In this document: piece after piece, positions 34,277 through 42,952 of the stretch
Layout: every line of letters begins with the position of its first letter
How positions within the stretch are numbered: position 1 is the stretch's first letter
Source: Nostoc desertorum CM1-VF14
GTDB taxonomy: Bacteria > Cyanobacteriota > Cyanobacteriia > Cyanobacteriales > Nostocaceae
DNA: 64,000 bases
Direction of reading: 5' to 3'
Assembly (NCBI GenBank): GCA_019359245.1
Contig: JAHHHR010000036.1
Coordinates: 1-64,000, forward strand
Notes under the pieces: model-generated
What the model saw: only the letters and a program-made list of their open reading frames with translations
What the model was told of the DNA's origin: nothing
Database searches by the model: none
Program-made: the position numbers and the translations under genes

Positions 34277-35551
34277 ATGACATTTAACCTGATGAAATTA
34301 GCTTCTCAATCTCCTGTATCATCCTGGCTGCCGTCGATACATCCCCAGGTATGGATTTTCGCAATTGGTAGATTTCTCTCGGAAGTCGGCACAGGCTTTA
34401 CCTTGTTTTACGCCCCGATCTTTTTTGTCAATCAACTCGGTTTATCTGCAACCAGTGTTGGGGTAGCCTTGGGTAGCGCCTCGATTTCCGGCATTGTAGG
34501 GCGGATTGTAGGTGGTTCTTTGGCTGATTCTGAATACTGGGGACGCCGCCGCACTTTGTTGCTTGCCACGACGATTTCAGCAATTGGTTCTCTAGTGTTA
34601 GCAGCAACCAATAATTTTACTGTTTTGGTAATTGGTAGCTTGATTAGTGGTTTAGGGATAGGTTTTTATTGGCCTGCGGCTGAATCTGTTGTTGCTGACG
34701 CTAGCCAAATTGACAATCGCCGCGAAACTTTTGCGATCGCCCGACTAGCTGATAATCTTGGGTTAGCGATCGGAATTGTGCTTGCTGGGTTTTTGATCGC
34801 GATAATTGGAAGTTATCGGTGGCTATTTGTCATTGATGCCATCTCCTTTCTAGTGTTTTTTGGGGTTGTCTATGTGGGAATTAGTAAAACCGAACAACAG
34901 CCGATAAAGGAATCTGAAAAGACAGAATATATTGCTTCTTGGATAGCAGTATTAAGCGATCGCCGTTTCCTAGTCTACATAGCAGTTAATATATTCTTTA
35001 CAATATATATTTCTCAAATCCACAGCACTTTGCCGCTTTATTTCAAAAACTTTGTCTTTGTACAAAGTACTCCCAAGGGATTTACCGAAACCACCATTAG
35101 CGGACTATTTGCTTGGCATCTGGTGTTCGCTATCATTTGTCAGTTGCCTGTCACCAGCCTCTTAAAACGCTGCTCACACACACTGGCGCTAACTATTTCC
35201 GCCATTTTCTGGGCAATTGGTTTTGGTCTGATTTGGGTAAGCGGCACAGCCCCATCTCACCATCTAGTTTGGGTAATTTTGGCATTAGGAGTATTTGCTA
35301 TGGCGATTGTCTCCTATACCCCATCTGCTGCTTCTTTAGTCACTGAGTTAGCCCCGGAAAATCAACGCGGCGTCTATTTCTCCATCAACGCTTTGTGCTG
35401 GGCTGTTGGCTCTTTTATTGGTCATCCCTTGGGTGGATGGGCATTAGATCAACCGGAAACTGTTACCAATAGTTTATGGCTAGGCTTTATCTTGAGTGTT
35501 GCGATCGCTGTGGTAATTTTACAGTATCTCAATCGGATTTTGGCTGAGTAG
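34277..35551 (+). CDS. MFS transporter
   Basis: 424 residues with twelve predicted membrane helices. The loop between helices 2 and 3 holds the MFS signature in the form GRIVGGSLADSEYWGRRRTLL. A second-half equivalent is weak, and a long cytoplasmic loop separates helices 6 and 7 (SKTEQQPIKESEKTE). It is a secondary transporter or exporter of the drug-resistance or sugar type; the substrate cannot be read. The ATG at 34277 lies ahead of a short N-terminus before helix 1. DnaA-box-like sites lie 50-95 bases upstream of the start. Confidence 0.88.
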   Translation: MTFNLMKLASQSPVSSWLPSIHPQVWIFAIGRFLSEVGTGFTLFYAPIFFVNQLGLSATSVGVALGSASISGIVGRIVGGSLADSEYWGRRRTLLLATTISAIGSLVLAATNNFTVLVIGSLISGLGIGFYWPAAESVVADASQIDNRRETFAIARLADNLGLAIGIVLAGFLIAIIGSYRWLFVIDAISFLVFFGVVYVGISKTEQQPIKESEKTEYIASWIAVLSDRRFLVYIAVNIFFTIYISQIHSTLPLYFKNFVFVQSTPKGFTETTISGLFAWHLVFAIICQLPVTSLLKRCSHTLALTISAIFWAIGFGLIWVSGTAPSHHLVWVILALGVFAMAIVSYTPSAASLVTELAPENQRGVYFSINALCWAVGSFIGHPLGGWALDQPETVTNSLWLGFILSVAIAVVILQYLNRILAE

Positions 35552-35690
35552 GGGCGTACATCTGTGCGCTTATTTAGGCAGAGGAGAAAGAATGCTGGAA
35601 TTTTTCTGCAAAAAGGGTTTCATATCAAGTTCGGTTAATCACTTATGATTACCGCATCTGTGCAAAAATCAGTAAAGCCTCTTTCTTTCT

Positions 35691-35719
35691 CCCTGCTCCC
35701 TGCTCCCTGCTCCCTCTCC
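35691..35719. repeat. CCCTGCT heptad repeat
   Basis: Three exact CCCTGCT units and a degenerate fourth lie 4 bases from the hisIE stop. A single copy of the GGGCGTACATCTGTGCGC palindrome family is at 35552-35570, directly after the MFS stop. Confidence 0.8.
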
Positions 35720-35722
35720 TCC

Positions 35723-36373
35723 TCATTGACGACGTTCTTGCAACTTACGATATACAGATTTCAGATCAACTTTATGGTGAGCTAAGGCAACCAAAGTATG
35801 ATATAGCAAATCGGCTACTTCACCTGCGATCGCATCTGCTTCATCATCCTTAAAAGCCATTACCACCTCGGCGGTTTCCTCACCAATCTTTTTCAATATT
35901 TTGTTATCGCCACCTGCGAACAGTTTACAGGTATAAGAATTTTCAGTAGGATTATCGCGGCGATCGCATATTATTTGAAACAATTGTGACAATGTATCCC
36001 CTGGTGGTGGAACAACACTCCCTTCTATTTGGTGAAAGCAACTGCGTTCTCCAGTATGACAAGCAACATCTCCTAATTGCTCTACACCTATGAGCAACGC
36101 ATCACTATCACAGTCATAACGGATACTCTGCACTTTTTGAATATGTCCAGAAGTCGCCCCCTTGTGCCAAAACTCTTGCCGGGAACGGCTCCAAAACCAA
36201 GTTTCTTCAGTTTCTAAAGTTTTTTGTAACGACTCCTGATTCATCCACGCCATCATTAGGACAGTACCATCCAAATAATCTTGGACAATTGCAGGCACTA
36301 AACCCCGTTCATCGTAGCGAATTTCCTCAACAGGGATAGCGTAATGCAGAGAGTGCGAATCGTTAGAAGACAT
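35723..36373 (-). CDS. hisIE: bifunctional phosphoribosyl-AMP cyclohydrolase / phosphoribosyl-ATP pyrophosphatase
   Basis: 216 residues catalysing steps 2 and 3 of histidine biosynthesis. The N-terminal HisI half (1-115) has VPAIVQDYLDGTVLMMAWMNQESL, WFWSRSRQEFWHKGATSG and the zinc/metal region DCDSDALLIGV with GVACHTGERSCF-like cysteines (CHTGERSCF). The C-terminal HisE half (about 120-216) has the MazG-type helices KKIGEETAEVVMAFKDDEADAIAGEVADLLYHTLVAL. Both active sites are intact. The HisI-HisE fusion is common in cyanobacteria. It is alone, as usual for scattered his genes in cyanobacteria. Confidence 0.95.
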   Translation of the reverse strand: MSSNDSHSLHYAIPVEEIRYDERGLVPAIVQDYLDGTVLMMAWMNQESLQKTLETEETWFWSRSRQEFWHKGATSGHIQKVQSIRYDCDSDALLIGVEQLGDVACHTGERSCFHQIEGSVVPPPGDTLSQLFQIICDRRDNPTENSYTCKLFAGGDNKILKKIGEETAEVVMAFKDDEADAIAGEVADLLYHTLVALAHHKVDLKSVYRKLQERRQ

Positions 36374-36474
36374 ACCAGCTAGTTTGCTCTAATGAGAATA
36401 ATTCATGGATTCACGATACCATTCTGAATAGGGCAACTGGTATGTTTTTTTGAATCGAACTATTTTATCTAGCT

Positions 36475-36663
36475 CTAAACAAGAACATTCCGTTCCATAG
36501 CAGACTGCATTTTTACAGCACTCAAAGCGACTTTGTGAGCTTTTGAGGCTTCACCATACCAATGGATAGCCGAATTAAAAGCTGCTCGGTAAAGATCCTG
36601 GTATGCTTCAGATAATCGAGTTTGAATATCTAGAGGTAAGTCTTTATTCGAGTTGTATAACAT
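36475..36663 (-). CDS. chaB: ChaB-family small protein
   Basis: 62 residues: MLYNSNKDLPLDIQTRLSEAYQDLYRAAFNSAIHW, then EASKAHKVALSAVKMQSAME. This matches ChaB, a small helical protein first linked to cation (Ca/Na-H) transport with ChaA. ChaB-like proteins in cyanobacteria and viruses are often stand-alone and of unclear role. It is intact and ends cleanly. It lies between hisIE and hemL on the minus strand. No chaA is nearby. Confidence 0.7.
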   Translation of the reverse strand: MLYNSNKDLPLDIQTRLSEAYQDLYRAAFNSAIHWYGEASKAHKVALSAVKMQSAMERNVLV

Positions 36664-36768
36664 ATTATTATTTTTTGGTTCAGCTATTTATATAGGATAG
36701 AAATTCTAAGTAATTTTTGACACTATCCTAAGATAGAGCTTTTTATTGACCACCGTTAGGAGAGAACC

Positions 36769-38067
36769 TTGGTAAATACCACAATTAAAACAACAAAATC
36801 ACAAGAAATCTTCGCTGCTGCTCAAAACCTCATGCCCGGAGGAGTCAGTTCTCCAGTTCGTGCCTTTAAATCTGTGGGCGGACAACCCATCGTTTTTGAT
36901 CGTGTAAAAGGCGCATATATTTGGGATGTAGATGGCAATCAATACATAGACTATGTAGGCACTTGGGGCCCAGCTATTTGCGGTCATGCTCATCCAGAAG
37001 TAATTGCAGCCTTGCATGAAGCTTTAGAAAAAGGCACGAGTTTCGGCGCTCCTTCAGTATTAGAAAATGTTTTGGCAGAAATGGTTATCGATGCCGTTCC
37101 TAGCATTGAAATGGTCAGATTTGTCAACTCTGGAACTGAAGCCTGTATGGGAGTTTTGCGGCTGATGCGGGCTTTCACAAAACGAGATAAAATCATCAAG
37201 TTTGAAGGCTGCTACCACGGACACGCCGATACGTTTCTAGTGAAGGCAGGTTCTGGTGTTGCCACACTTGGCTTGCCAGACTCACCAGGAGTTCCAAAAG
37301 CGGCAACTAGCACTACTCTAACCGCGCCTTTCAATGACCTAGAATCCGTCAAAGCCTTGTTTGAAGAAAACCGCGACGAGATTGCTGGTGTCATTCTTGA
37401 GCCAGTTGTCGGCAATGCTGGGTTTATTGCACCTGACGCTGGATTCTTAGAAGGATTACGAGAACTGACTCACGAGCATGGAGCGTTATTAGTATTTGAC
37501 GAGGTGATGACAGGCTTCCGCATTGCTTACGGTGGCGCTCAAGAAAAATTTGGCGTCACTCCCGATTTAACTACCTTGGGTAAGGTGATTGGTGGTGGTT
37601 TGCCAGTTGGAGCTTATGGCGGTCGTCGAGATATTATGTCAATGGTTGCCCCTGCTGGTCCCGTATATCAAGCTGGGACTCTTTCTGGTAATCCCTTGGC
37701 GATGACTGCTGGTATTAAGACTTTAGAATTGCTGCAAAAGCCAGGTACTTACGATTATCTTGAGCGGATTACTAAAAAGCTCGCAAATGGTTTGCTGCAA
37801 ATTGCTAAAGAAACTGGCCACCCGGCTTGTGGTGGTCAAATCAGCGCGATGTTTGGTTTATTTTTTACCTCTGGCCCAGTTAATAACTACGAAGATGCGA
37901 AAAAGTCTGATACAGCTAAATTCGGACGCTTCCATCGGGGTATGTTAGAGCATGGTGTTTACCTAGCACCCTCTCAATTTGAAGCTGGGTTTACGTCTTT
38001 TGCTCATACTGAAGAAGACATTGAGCAAACTTTAGCCGTTGCACGGGATGTAATGTCTAGTCTGTAA
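36769..38067 (+). CDS. hemL: glutamate-1-semialdehyde 2,1-aminomutase
   Basis: 432 residues, a pyridoxal-phosphate enzyme making 5-aminolevulinate for haem, chlorophyll and bilins. Signatures are MPGGVSSPVRAF near the N-terminus, VNSGTEACMGVLRLMRAFT, GCYHGHADTFLVKAGSG, FDEVMTGFRI and the Schiff-base lysine Lys272 in TTLGKVIGGGLPVGAYGG. Length and motifs are complete. The start is TTG with a GGAGAG ribosome-binding site seven bases before it. The TTG is followed directly by VNTTIKTTKSQEIFA, matching family N-termini. Monocistronic, with a hairpin at 38203-38251. Confidence 0.97.
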   Translation: MVNTTIKTTKSQEIFAAAQNLMPGGVSSPVRAFKSVGGQPIVFDRVKGAYIWDVDGNQYIDYVGTWGPAICGHAHPEVIAALHEALEKGTSFGAPSVLENVLAEMVIDAVPSIEMVRFVNSGTEACMGVLRLMRAFTKRDKIIKFEGCYHGHADTFLVKAGSGVATLGLPDSPGVPKAATSTTLTAPFNDLESVKALFEENRDEIAGVILEPVVGNAGFIAPDAGFLEGLRELTHEHGALLVFDEVMTGFRIAYGGAQEKFGVTPDLTTLGKVIGGGLPVGAYGGRRDIMSMVAPAGPVYQAGTLSGNPLAMTAGIKTLELLQKPGTYDYLERITKKLANGLLQIAKETGHPACGGQISAMFGLFFTSGPVNNYEDAKKSDTAKFGRFHRGMLEHGVYLAPSQFEAGFTSFAHTEEDIEQTLAVARDVMSSL

Positions 38068-38202
38068 TCCGAACCTAGTAAAAGTAGAGGAGCCAATGCG
38101 TTGACTAGAGAACTGTGAGTCGAGGCTTCCTCTGCTCAAAACTTCTCTTCCCCTCTTTACCAGAGGTTTAGCTTGTTTCTTTGCTATAGCAACTGGCGTT
38201 GT

Positions 38203-38251
38203 GTTAGCTGAAAGTACGCACTTTGAATGGTGCGTTACGCTTTCAGCTAAC
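38203..38251. terminator. long hairpin between hemL and smtA
   Basis: GTTAGCTGAAAG (38203-38214) pairs with CTTTCAGCTAAC (38240-38251); inner GTACGCA pairs with TGCGTTAC around a 10-base loop. It is a repeat-like cruciform that may stop both converging transcripts. Confidence 0.6.
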
Positions 38252-38263
38252 GCACTCTACATA

Positions 38264-38425
38264 TTAACAGCCACAGCCTCCGTGACTACAGCCTTTAATA
38301 GTTTTATGACCTTCAGCACAGCCTTGAGAGCAATAGTGTTTGCCGTCTTCTTTAATAGCATCCTCAAGTGAAACGATGCACAGGCAAGTCGGACAGGCGC
38401 ATTTCATTTGAGTTACGGTTGTCAT
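38264..38425 (-). CDS. smtA: bacterial metallothionein (SmtA/BmtA type)
   Basis: A 53-residue cysteine-rich protein, MTTVTQMKCACPTCLCIVSL then EDAIKEDGKHYCSQGCAEGH, ending GCSHGGCGC. It has nine cysteines and His residues in the CxCxxCxC, YCSQGCAxGH and CSHGGCGC layout of cyanobacterial metallothioneins, which sequester zinc and cadmium. GGAG lies nine bases before the ATG. It converges on hemL, with a hairpin 13 bases beyond the stop. An ArsR/SmtB repressor often controls it, but none lies in the window. An AACAAT-N6-ATTGTT repeat is 32-49 bases upstream. Confidence 0.93.
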   Translation of the reverse strand: MTTVTQMKCACPTCLCIVSLEDAIKEDGKHYCSQGCAEGHKTIKGCSHGGCGC

Positions 38426-38456
38426 AACTTTCTCCATTTCCTGTTGAGATTACTTT

Positions 38457-38474
38457 AACAATACATGAATTGTT
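38457..38474. promoter_or_regulatory. candidate SmtB/ArsR-type operator
   Basis: AACAAT (38457-38462) and ATTGTT (38469-38474) form an inverted repeat with a 6-base spacer, 32 bases upstream of the smtA ATG. It does not match the 12-2-12 SmtB consensus closely, so a metal-responsive role is a guess from position. Confidence 0.3.
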
Positions 38475-38722
38475 TCTGTCTGGTATGCGTCATATAAAGA
38501 CTTATTATTTAGGCTGAGGCGAGAGCAAGAGCACGCAAAGAGATTTTAATGAAAAGCGATTAGCCGAACTTAATATCAATCTGCTCTAATTTGTAGGTGG
38601 GGTTGCTAATTTAACTCACTTTATTACAAAAAAACCGTCCAAAATAATATCTGAACGGGATTTCTTTCTATTAATATTTTATGTCAACCTAGTCTGCTAT
38701 AGGTTGTACTGATGCTGAAAAA

Positions 38723-39520
38723 CTACAAGTCAGGAGGTAAAATCACCTGATCAATTGCGTGGATTACACCATTGCTGCCTGTGATATCTGCCTGTGTCAC
38801 TTTAGCATCATTGATAGTTACGCCAGTAGCAGGATCAACTTTAACGTTGATTGCGCCGCCTTCAAGGCTTTTAACTTCGCCAGACTTCAAATCAGTGGAC
38901 AATACCTTACCAGGTACTACATGGTAAGTCAAAATCTTGAGCAATACTTCTTTGTTGTCTGGTTTTAACAATTCTTGCAAAGCATCTGGTGGCAACTTAG
39001 CAAAAGCTGCATCAGTGGGTGCAAAAATAGTTAAGTTATCTTTGCCTTGTAAAGCTCCAGTCAATCCTGCTGCTTTCAAAGCCTTAGTTAAGGTAGTAAA
39101 AGAAGCGTTTGACTCTGCCAACGCTAACAAGTTTTTACCTTGAGTGTCGGTTGAACCTGGGGTTGATGGAGTTGTAGGAAGTGTCTGGGTAGGTTGAGTT
39201 CCTGGAGTGCTGGGTGTTGGTTCACTAGGTGTAACAGTACCACCACGGTTATAGGGAGGCTCGTTGAAAATACTTGGTTTGGGATTTAGCGTTCCACCAC
39301 TCTGCTGCGCTACTTGTTGACCCTTGGTATTGCTTTTTTCTATTAGAGAAGCGTTTGCTTGAAGGCGTTGACCCTGATTATAAGGGGCTTCTTTGAAAAT
39401 ACTGGGGTTAGGATTTAGTGCGGATTTCGCATCGGATGGTAAAGTAATGAGAAGGCTGAAACTTGTAAATCCTGCTATGCCTGCCAACGTGGTCAGCAAT
39501 TTGCTGTAATTTGTCTTCAT
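38723..39520 (-). CDS. fasciclin-domain exported protein
   Basis: From ATG 39520 the product is 265 residues. A signal peptide (MKTNYSKLLTTLAGIAGFTS, ending in SDAKSA) is followed by two copies of a proline-rich motif, LNPNPSIFKEAPYNQG and LNPKPSIFNEPPYNRG, at about 34-49 and 77-92. A P/T/S-rich linker leads to a C-terminal FAS1 domain (about 130-265; FTTLTKALKAAGL, LTIFAPTDAAFAKLP, VLLKILTYHVVPG, NGVIHAIDQVI). FAS1 domains mediate adhesion. The longer start at 39583 would put 21 residues before the signal peptide, so I reject it. Cell-surface location is inferred. Confidence 0.88.
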   Translation of the reverse strand: MKTNYSKLLTTLAGIAGFTSFSLLITLPSDAKSALNPNPSIFKEAPYNQGQRLQANASLIEKSNTKGQQVAQQSGGTLNPKPSIFNEPPYNRGGTVTPSEPTPSTPGTQPTQTLPTTPSTPGSTDTQGKNLLALAESNASFTTLTKALKAAGLTGALQGKDNLTIFAPTDAAFAKLPPDALQELLKPDNKEVLLKILTYHVVPGKVLSTDLKSGEVKSLEGGAINVKVDPATGVTINDAKVTQADITGSNGVIHAIDQVILPPDL

Positions 39521-40344
39521 AAATTTTGTTTGTCTTTTTGTCCACACATTACATAAAGATTTATAACATTTTGCTATGCACAAAATCTAACCGAAGAGGA
39601 AAGTAAAATTATTCATCCGATGAGTTTGTGTTTATGAGGTTAAATATCTAACCTCGATTCAGGCTTAACAAAGATGAAATATACTTAGCATATATTTGAT
39701 GTAAATTGAGTAAATTTTCTCCATCACCCCGAAAGGAGTTAAAAAGCCTAGCTTGGTGTAGCGTAAACTCTTAGAAAATCGAAAAATATATTTACAAGTT
39801 ATGAGTTACAACAAGCTTTGTTAAGCTCGTCTCACCCCTAATAGGGGATGGTATTTCGCGTTGACTGTTAACTGTTAATCGTCATACGTTTCTTTCTGAA
39901 GCTGCACATATTTAACCCCCGGCTACGCCGTCCCTTCTTGTGAAGGAGGAACTGATTATGTGCATCTTCATACAGAATTAATATCAACAGTCAACGCGTC
40001 GGGTCGTATAATGTCAAAATTACTAATTTAGTACTTCGGGAAACTACAGAGAGTAAATAACTCAATTTATTACGTAGGCTAACAGTTAGAGAAATTAAAG
40101 TAACTACTGAATGCTCAGGACTGAGTGGTTAAATTTGTTTATGTATGCTCAATTACTTAATTATTTTATATTTTAATCACTGATAAAATAATATTTTTTA
40201 ATCGATAATTTTGCCAAAAATCATATATAAGTCCAATCCTAATGTCAATTAGATTAACTACAAGCAACTAATGTAAAGAAAAATTACCTTAACTAAAGAT
40301 ACAATTGTAAAGTTAAGAAGTTGACCAGTTACAAGGTATACAAG
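39521..40344. other. intergenic region with MITE-like element
   Basis: 824 AT-rich bases. 39857-39998 is a candidate miniature transposable element with inverted ends. The remaining stretches (39521-39856 and 39999-40344) show no convincing gene or strong hairpin. Confidence 0.5.
39857..39998. mobile_element. MITE-like element with 13-bp inverted ends
   Basis: CGCGTTGACTGTT (39857-39869) and its exact complement AACAGTCAACGCG (39986-39998) bound a 142-base element. Inside the ends the similarity continues imperfectly (CTGAAGCTGCACAT against its counterpart GATGCACAT). The core has a short hairpin around CCCCCGGCTACGCC. There is no coding sequence. No target-site duplication is obvious. Confidence 0.55.
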
Positions 40345-41139
40345 ATGCTGGAATTATACCAATGGGAACTATCTCAATACTCAGAGAAAGTACGCCTAAT
40401 TCTAGATTTTAAAGGACTAGATTACCGCAAAATAGAGGTTACGCCTGGGATTGGACAAGTAGAACTGTTCCGGCTGACTGGTCAAAGACAAGTTCCGGTA
40501 TTAAAGGATCGGAACAAGTATATTGTGGATTCTACGGAAATTGCTAAGTATTTAGACTTAGAGTATCCCGATCGCCCAATAATACCGCAAGATCCCAAAA
40601 AACGGGGTTTGACTTTATTAATAGAAGAATGGGCTGATGAGTCCATAGGCATCAAAGGTCGCAAAGCACTATTTGCTGCCATAAGTCAAGACCAAAATTT
40701 CCGTAAATCTTTATTACCCACCTCAACACCAGATATATTTAAAAGTCTGGTTGGAGGAGTACCCACTGATTTACTGACAATGTTCGGTTTTGGAGTAGGT
40801 TATAGCCCAGATGTTATTCAGTCAGCGATCGCATCTTTAAAACAAGACTTGGAAGCGGTAACGTTATTATTGGCAGATAGTCCTTATTTAACAGGAGATG
40901 AGCCAACTTTAGCTGACTTGGCAGTAGCTGGCTTATCAATATTGCTCAAGTTCCCCTCTGGTCCCTATCTGGATTTACCAGCTTCTCTCAGAGGTAAAGG
41001 ATTGCCAATCTTTGCAGAGAATATAAATTATGAACCATTCTTTAGCTGGCGCGATCGCCTTTATGCCCAATTCCGTAAACCATTAATCAGTACTACTCCA
41101 CCAACCGGAAGTGCGCCAACTTCGATTCAGATTGATTAG
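40345..41139 (+). CDS. glutathione S-transferase family protein
   Basis: 264 residues from ATG 40345. An N-terminal thioredoxin-like domain (LELYQWELSQYSEKVRLILDFKGLDY, then VPVLKDRNKYIVDSTEIAKYLDLEYPDRPIIP) is followed by a helical C-terminal domain (LTLLIEEWADESIG, YLTGDEPTLADLAVAGL). The SxE glutathione-contact motif reads DSTEI. A Ser-Gln-Tyr-Ser stretch replaces the CPYC of glutaredoxins. A TTG at 40321 would add eight residues; the ATG fits family N-termini better. It may detoxify electrophiles or act in metabolism; the substrate is unknown. Monocistronic. Confidence 0.82.
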   Translation: MLELYQWELSQYSEKVRLILDFKGLDYRKIEVTPGIGQVELFRLTGQRQVPVLKDRNKYIVDSTEIAKYLDLEYPDRPIIPQDPKKRGLTLLIEEWADESIGIKGRKALFAAISQDQNFRKSLLPTSTPDIFKSLVGGVPTDLLTMFGFGVGYSPDVIQSAIASLKQDLEAVTLLLADSPYLTGDEPTLADLAVAGLSILLKFPSGPYLDLPASLRGKGLPIFAENINYEPFFSWRDRLYAQFRKPLISTTPPTGSAPTSIQID

Positions 41140-41142
41140 GTA

Positions 41143-41218
41143 ATGGCGCATTGGGCATTGGGCATAGTGCATTGGGGGAGACTAACTAATGACAAATGAC
41201 AAATGACCAATGACTAAT
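41143..41218. repeat. GGGCATT and ATGACAA heptads
   Basis: GCATTGG/GCATTGGGC units (41145-41174) are followed by ATGACAA-ATGACAA-ATGACCA-ATGACTA heptads up to the herA-like start. The second family is the complement of the ATTRGTC heptads seen elsewhere. Confidence 0.75.
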
Positions 41219-41221
41219 CAC

Positions 41222-42952
41222 ATGAATTCAGCACAGCCATTAGGTTCGGTTATTCAAGGTTCTCTAACTGAAGGTTTAGAAGTACGATTGCATCCTGACA
41301 TTTCTGTGGAAGATATGCGGGTGGGTAAGTTTCTTGTTGTGCAAGGGATGCGATCGCGCTTTTTTTGTATGCTGACAGATGTAGCATTGGGAGCTGCTAA
41401 TGCCCGAATTATTGCCAATCCTCCTAGTTGGGAAGACACTTTTTTACGAGATGTTTTAGCCGGAAGTGGAACATACGGTACTATCAACCTCGCGCCGATG
41501 TTGATGTTCACTCCCGAAACTGAAGAATCTTTCTCTCCAACAAATGGCAAATCAACAAATCCCTTTCTCCCATCAGTGACGGGTTTGGCTTCATTTGTGC
41601 CGCAAACCAGTACTACGATGGAATTGTTGCCTGTTAAAACTATTCCTAGCCACTTTAGCCAAGTTTACGAAGCAAGTGTTGACGATTTTCGTCGGGTCTT
41701 TGGTTGGGAAGATGACCCCCAAAGGCGCAATTTTTCCATCGGCAAACCTTTGGATATGGATGTGCCCGTTTGCATCGATTTAAATCGCTTCGTAGAACGG
41801 AGTAATGGGGTTTTTGGCAAATCTGGTACTGGGAAATCCTTTCTAACACGGTTACTTTTAGCTGGTGTTATCCGTAAAAATGCGGCAGTAAATTTAATTT
41901 TTGATATGCACTCTGAGTATGGCTGGGAAGCCGTTGCAGAAGGGAAGAACGTAAACACAGTTAAGGGTTTAAAACAACTTTTTCCTAGTAAGGTGGAAGT
42001 TTACACCCTCGACCCGGAATCGACAAAGCGCCGCGGGGTGCGTGATGCTCAAGAACTTTATTTGAGTTATGAGCAAATAGAAGTTGAAGATATTAAGTTA
42101 TGTAGCCGAGATTTAGGACTCTCTGACGCAGCCTTAGATAACGCCAATATTCTATATAGCGAGTTTGGCAAGTCTTGGATTGTCCAGTTGCTGAACATGA
42201 CTAACGAAGAAATCGAGATGTTCTGCGACGAGAAGCGGGGACATAAAGGCTCAATTATGGCATTGCAACGCAAACTCTTGCGGATGGATAGCTTGAAGTA
42301 TATGCGAGCGGTTTGCCCTCAGAATTATATTAGTAAAATTGTCCAGTGTCTGGAAGCTGGGAAGAATGTTGTGATAGAATTTGGTTCCCAGTCTAATATG
42401 CTCTCTTATATGTTGGTGACGAATATGATCACCCGACGTATCCACGAGCATTACGTCAAGAAAGCAGATAAATTCCTGCAAAGCAAAAATCCTAGCGATC
42501 GCCCCACGCCATTGATGATTACCATTGAAGAGGCGCATCGTTTCCTAGACCCAGGAGTAGTACAAAGTACTATCTTTGGGACTATTGCCCGCGAATTGCG
42601 GAAATATTTCGTCACACTTTTGGTAGTTGATCAACGTCCATCGGGTATTGATAATGAAGTTATGTCTCAGATTGGGACTCGTATTACCGCTTTGCTAAAT
42701 GACGAAAAAGACATTGACGCGATTTTTACAGGTGTATCTGGTGGTAGCGGACTGCGATCGGTATTGGCAAAGCTAGACTCTAAGCAACAAGCTTTAATTC
42801 TGGGTCATGCGGTTCCGATGCCAGTAGTAGTACGTACCCGTCCTTACGACGCAACTTTTTATGAAGAAATTGGTGAGCCAGCCTGGGAAGAAAAACCTGA
42901 CGCAGAAGTATTCGCTGCCGCTGAACTAGCCAAAGCTGACCTTGGATTTTAG
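41222..42952 (+). CDS. HerA/DUF87-type ATPase
   Basis: About 576 residues from ATG 41222. It has Walker A GKSGTGKSFLTRLLLAG and Walker B LMITIEEAHRFLD, the FtsK/HerA fold with a trailing arginine-finger region (TLLVVDQRPSGID). A HAS-barrel-like beta domain fills the first 180 residues. The family includes HerA DNA-translocating helicases that pair with the NurA nuclease; no nurA is adjacent. Cyanobacterial members are common and of unproven role. An ATG at 41210 would add MTNH encoded by the heptad repeat, and I prefer 41222. No Shine-Dalgarno is visible because heptads fill the leader. Confidence 0.85.
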   Translation: MNSAQPLGSVIQGSLTEGLEVRLHPDISVEDMRVGKFLVVQGMRSRFFCMLTDVALGAANARIIANPPSWEDTFLRDVLAGSGTYGTINLAPMLMFTPETEESFSPTNGKSTNPFLPSVTGLASFVPQTSTTMELLPVKTIPSHFSQVYEASVDDFRRVFGWEDDPQRRNFSIGKPLDMDVPVCIDLNRFVERSNGVFGKSGTGKSFLTRLLLAGVIRKNAAVNLIFDMHSEYGWEAVAEGKNVNTVKGLKQLFPSKVEVYTLDPESTKRRGVRDAQELYLSYEQIEVEDIKLCSRDLGLSDAALDNANILYSEFGKSWIVQLLNMTNEEIEMFCDEKRGHKGSIMALQRKLLRMDSLKYMRAVCPQNYISKIVQCLEAGKNVVIEFGSQSNMLSYMLVTNMITRRIHEHYVKKADKFLQSKNPSDRPTPLMITIEEAHRFLDPGVVQSTIFGTIARELRKYFVTLLVVDQRPSGIDNEVMSQIGTRITALLNDEKDIDAIFTGVSGGSGLRSVLAKLDSKQQALILGHAVPMPVVVRTRPYDATFYEEIGEPAWEEKPDAEVFAAAELAKADLGF

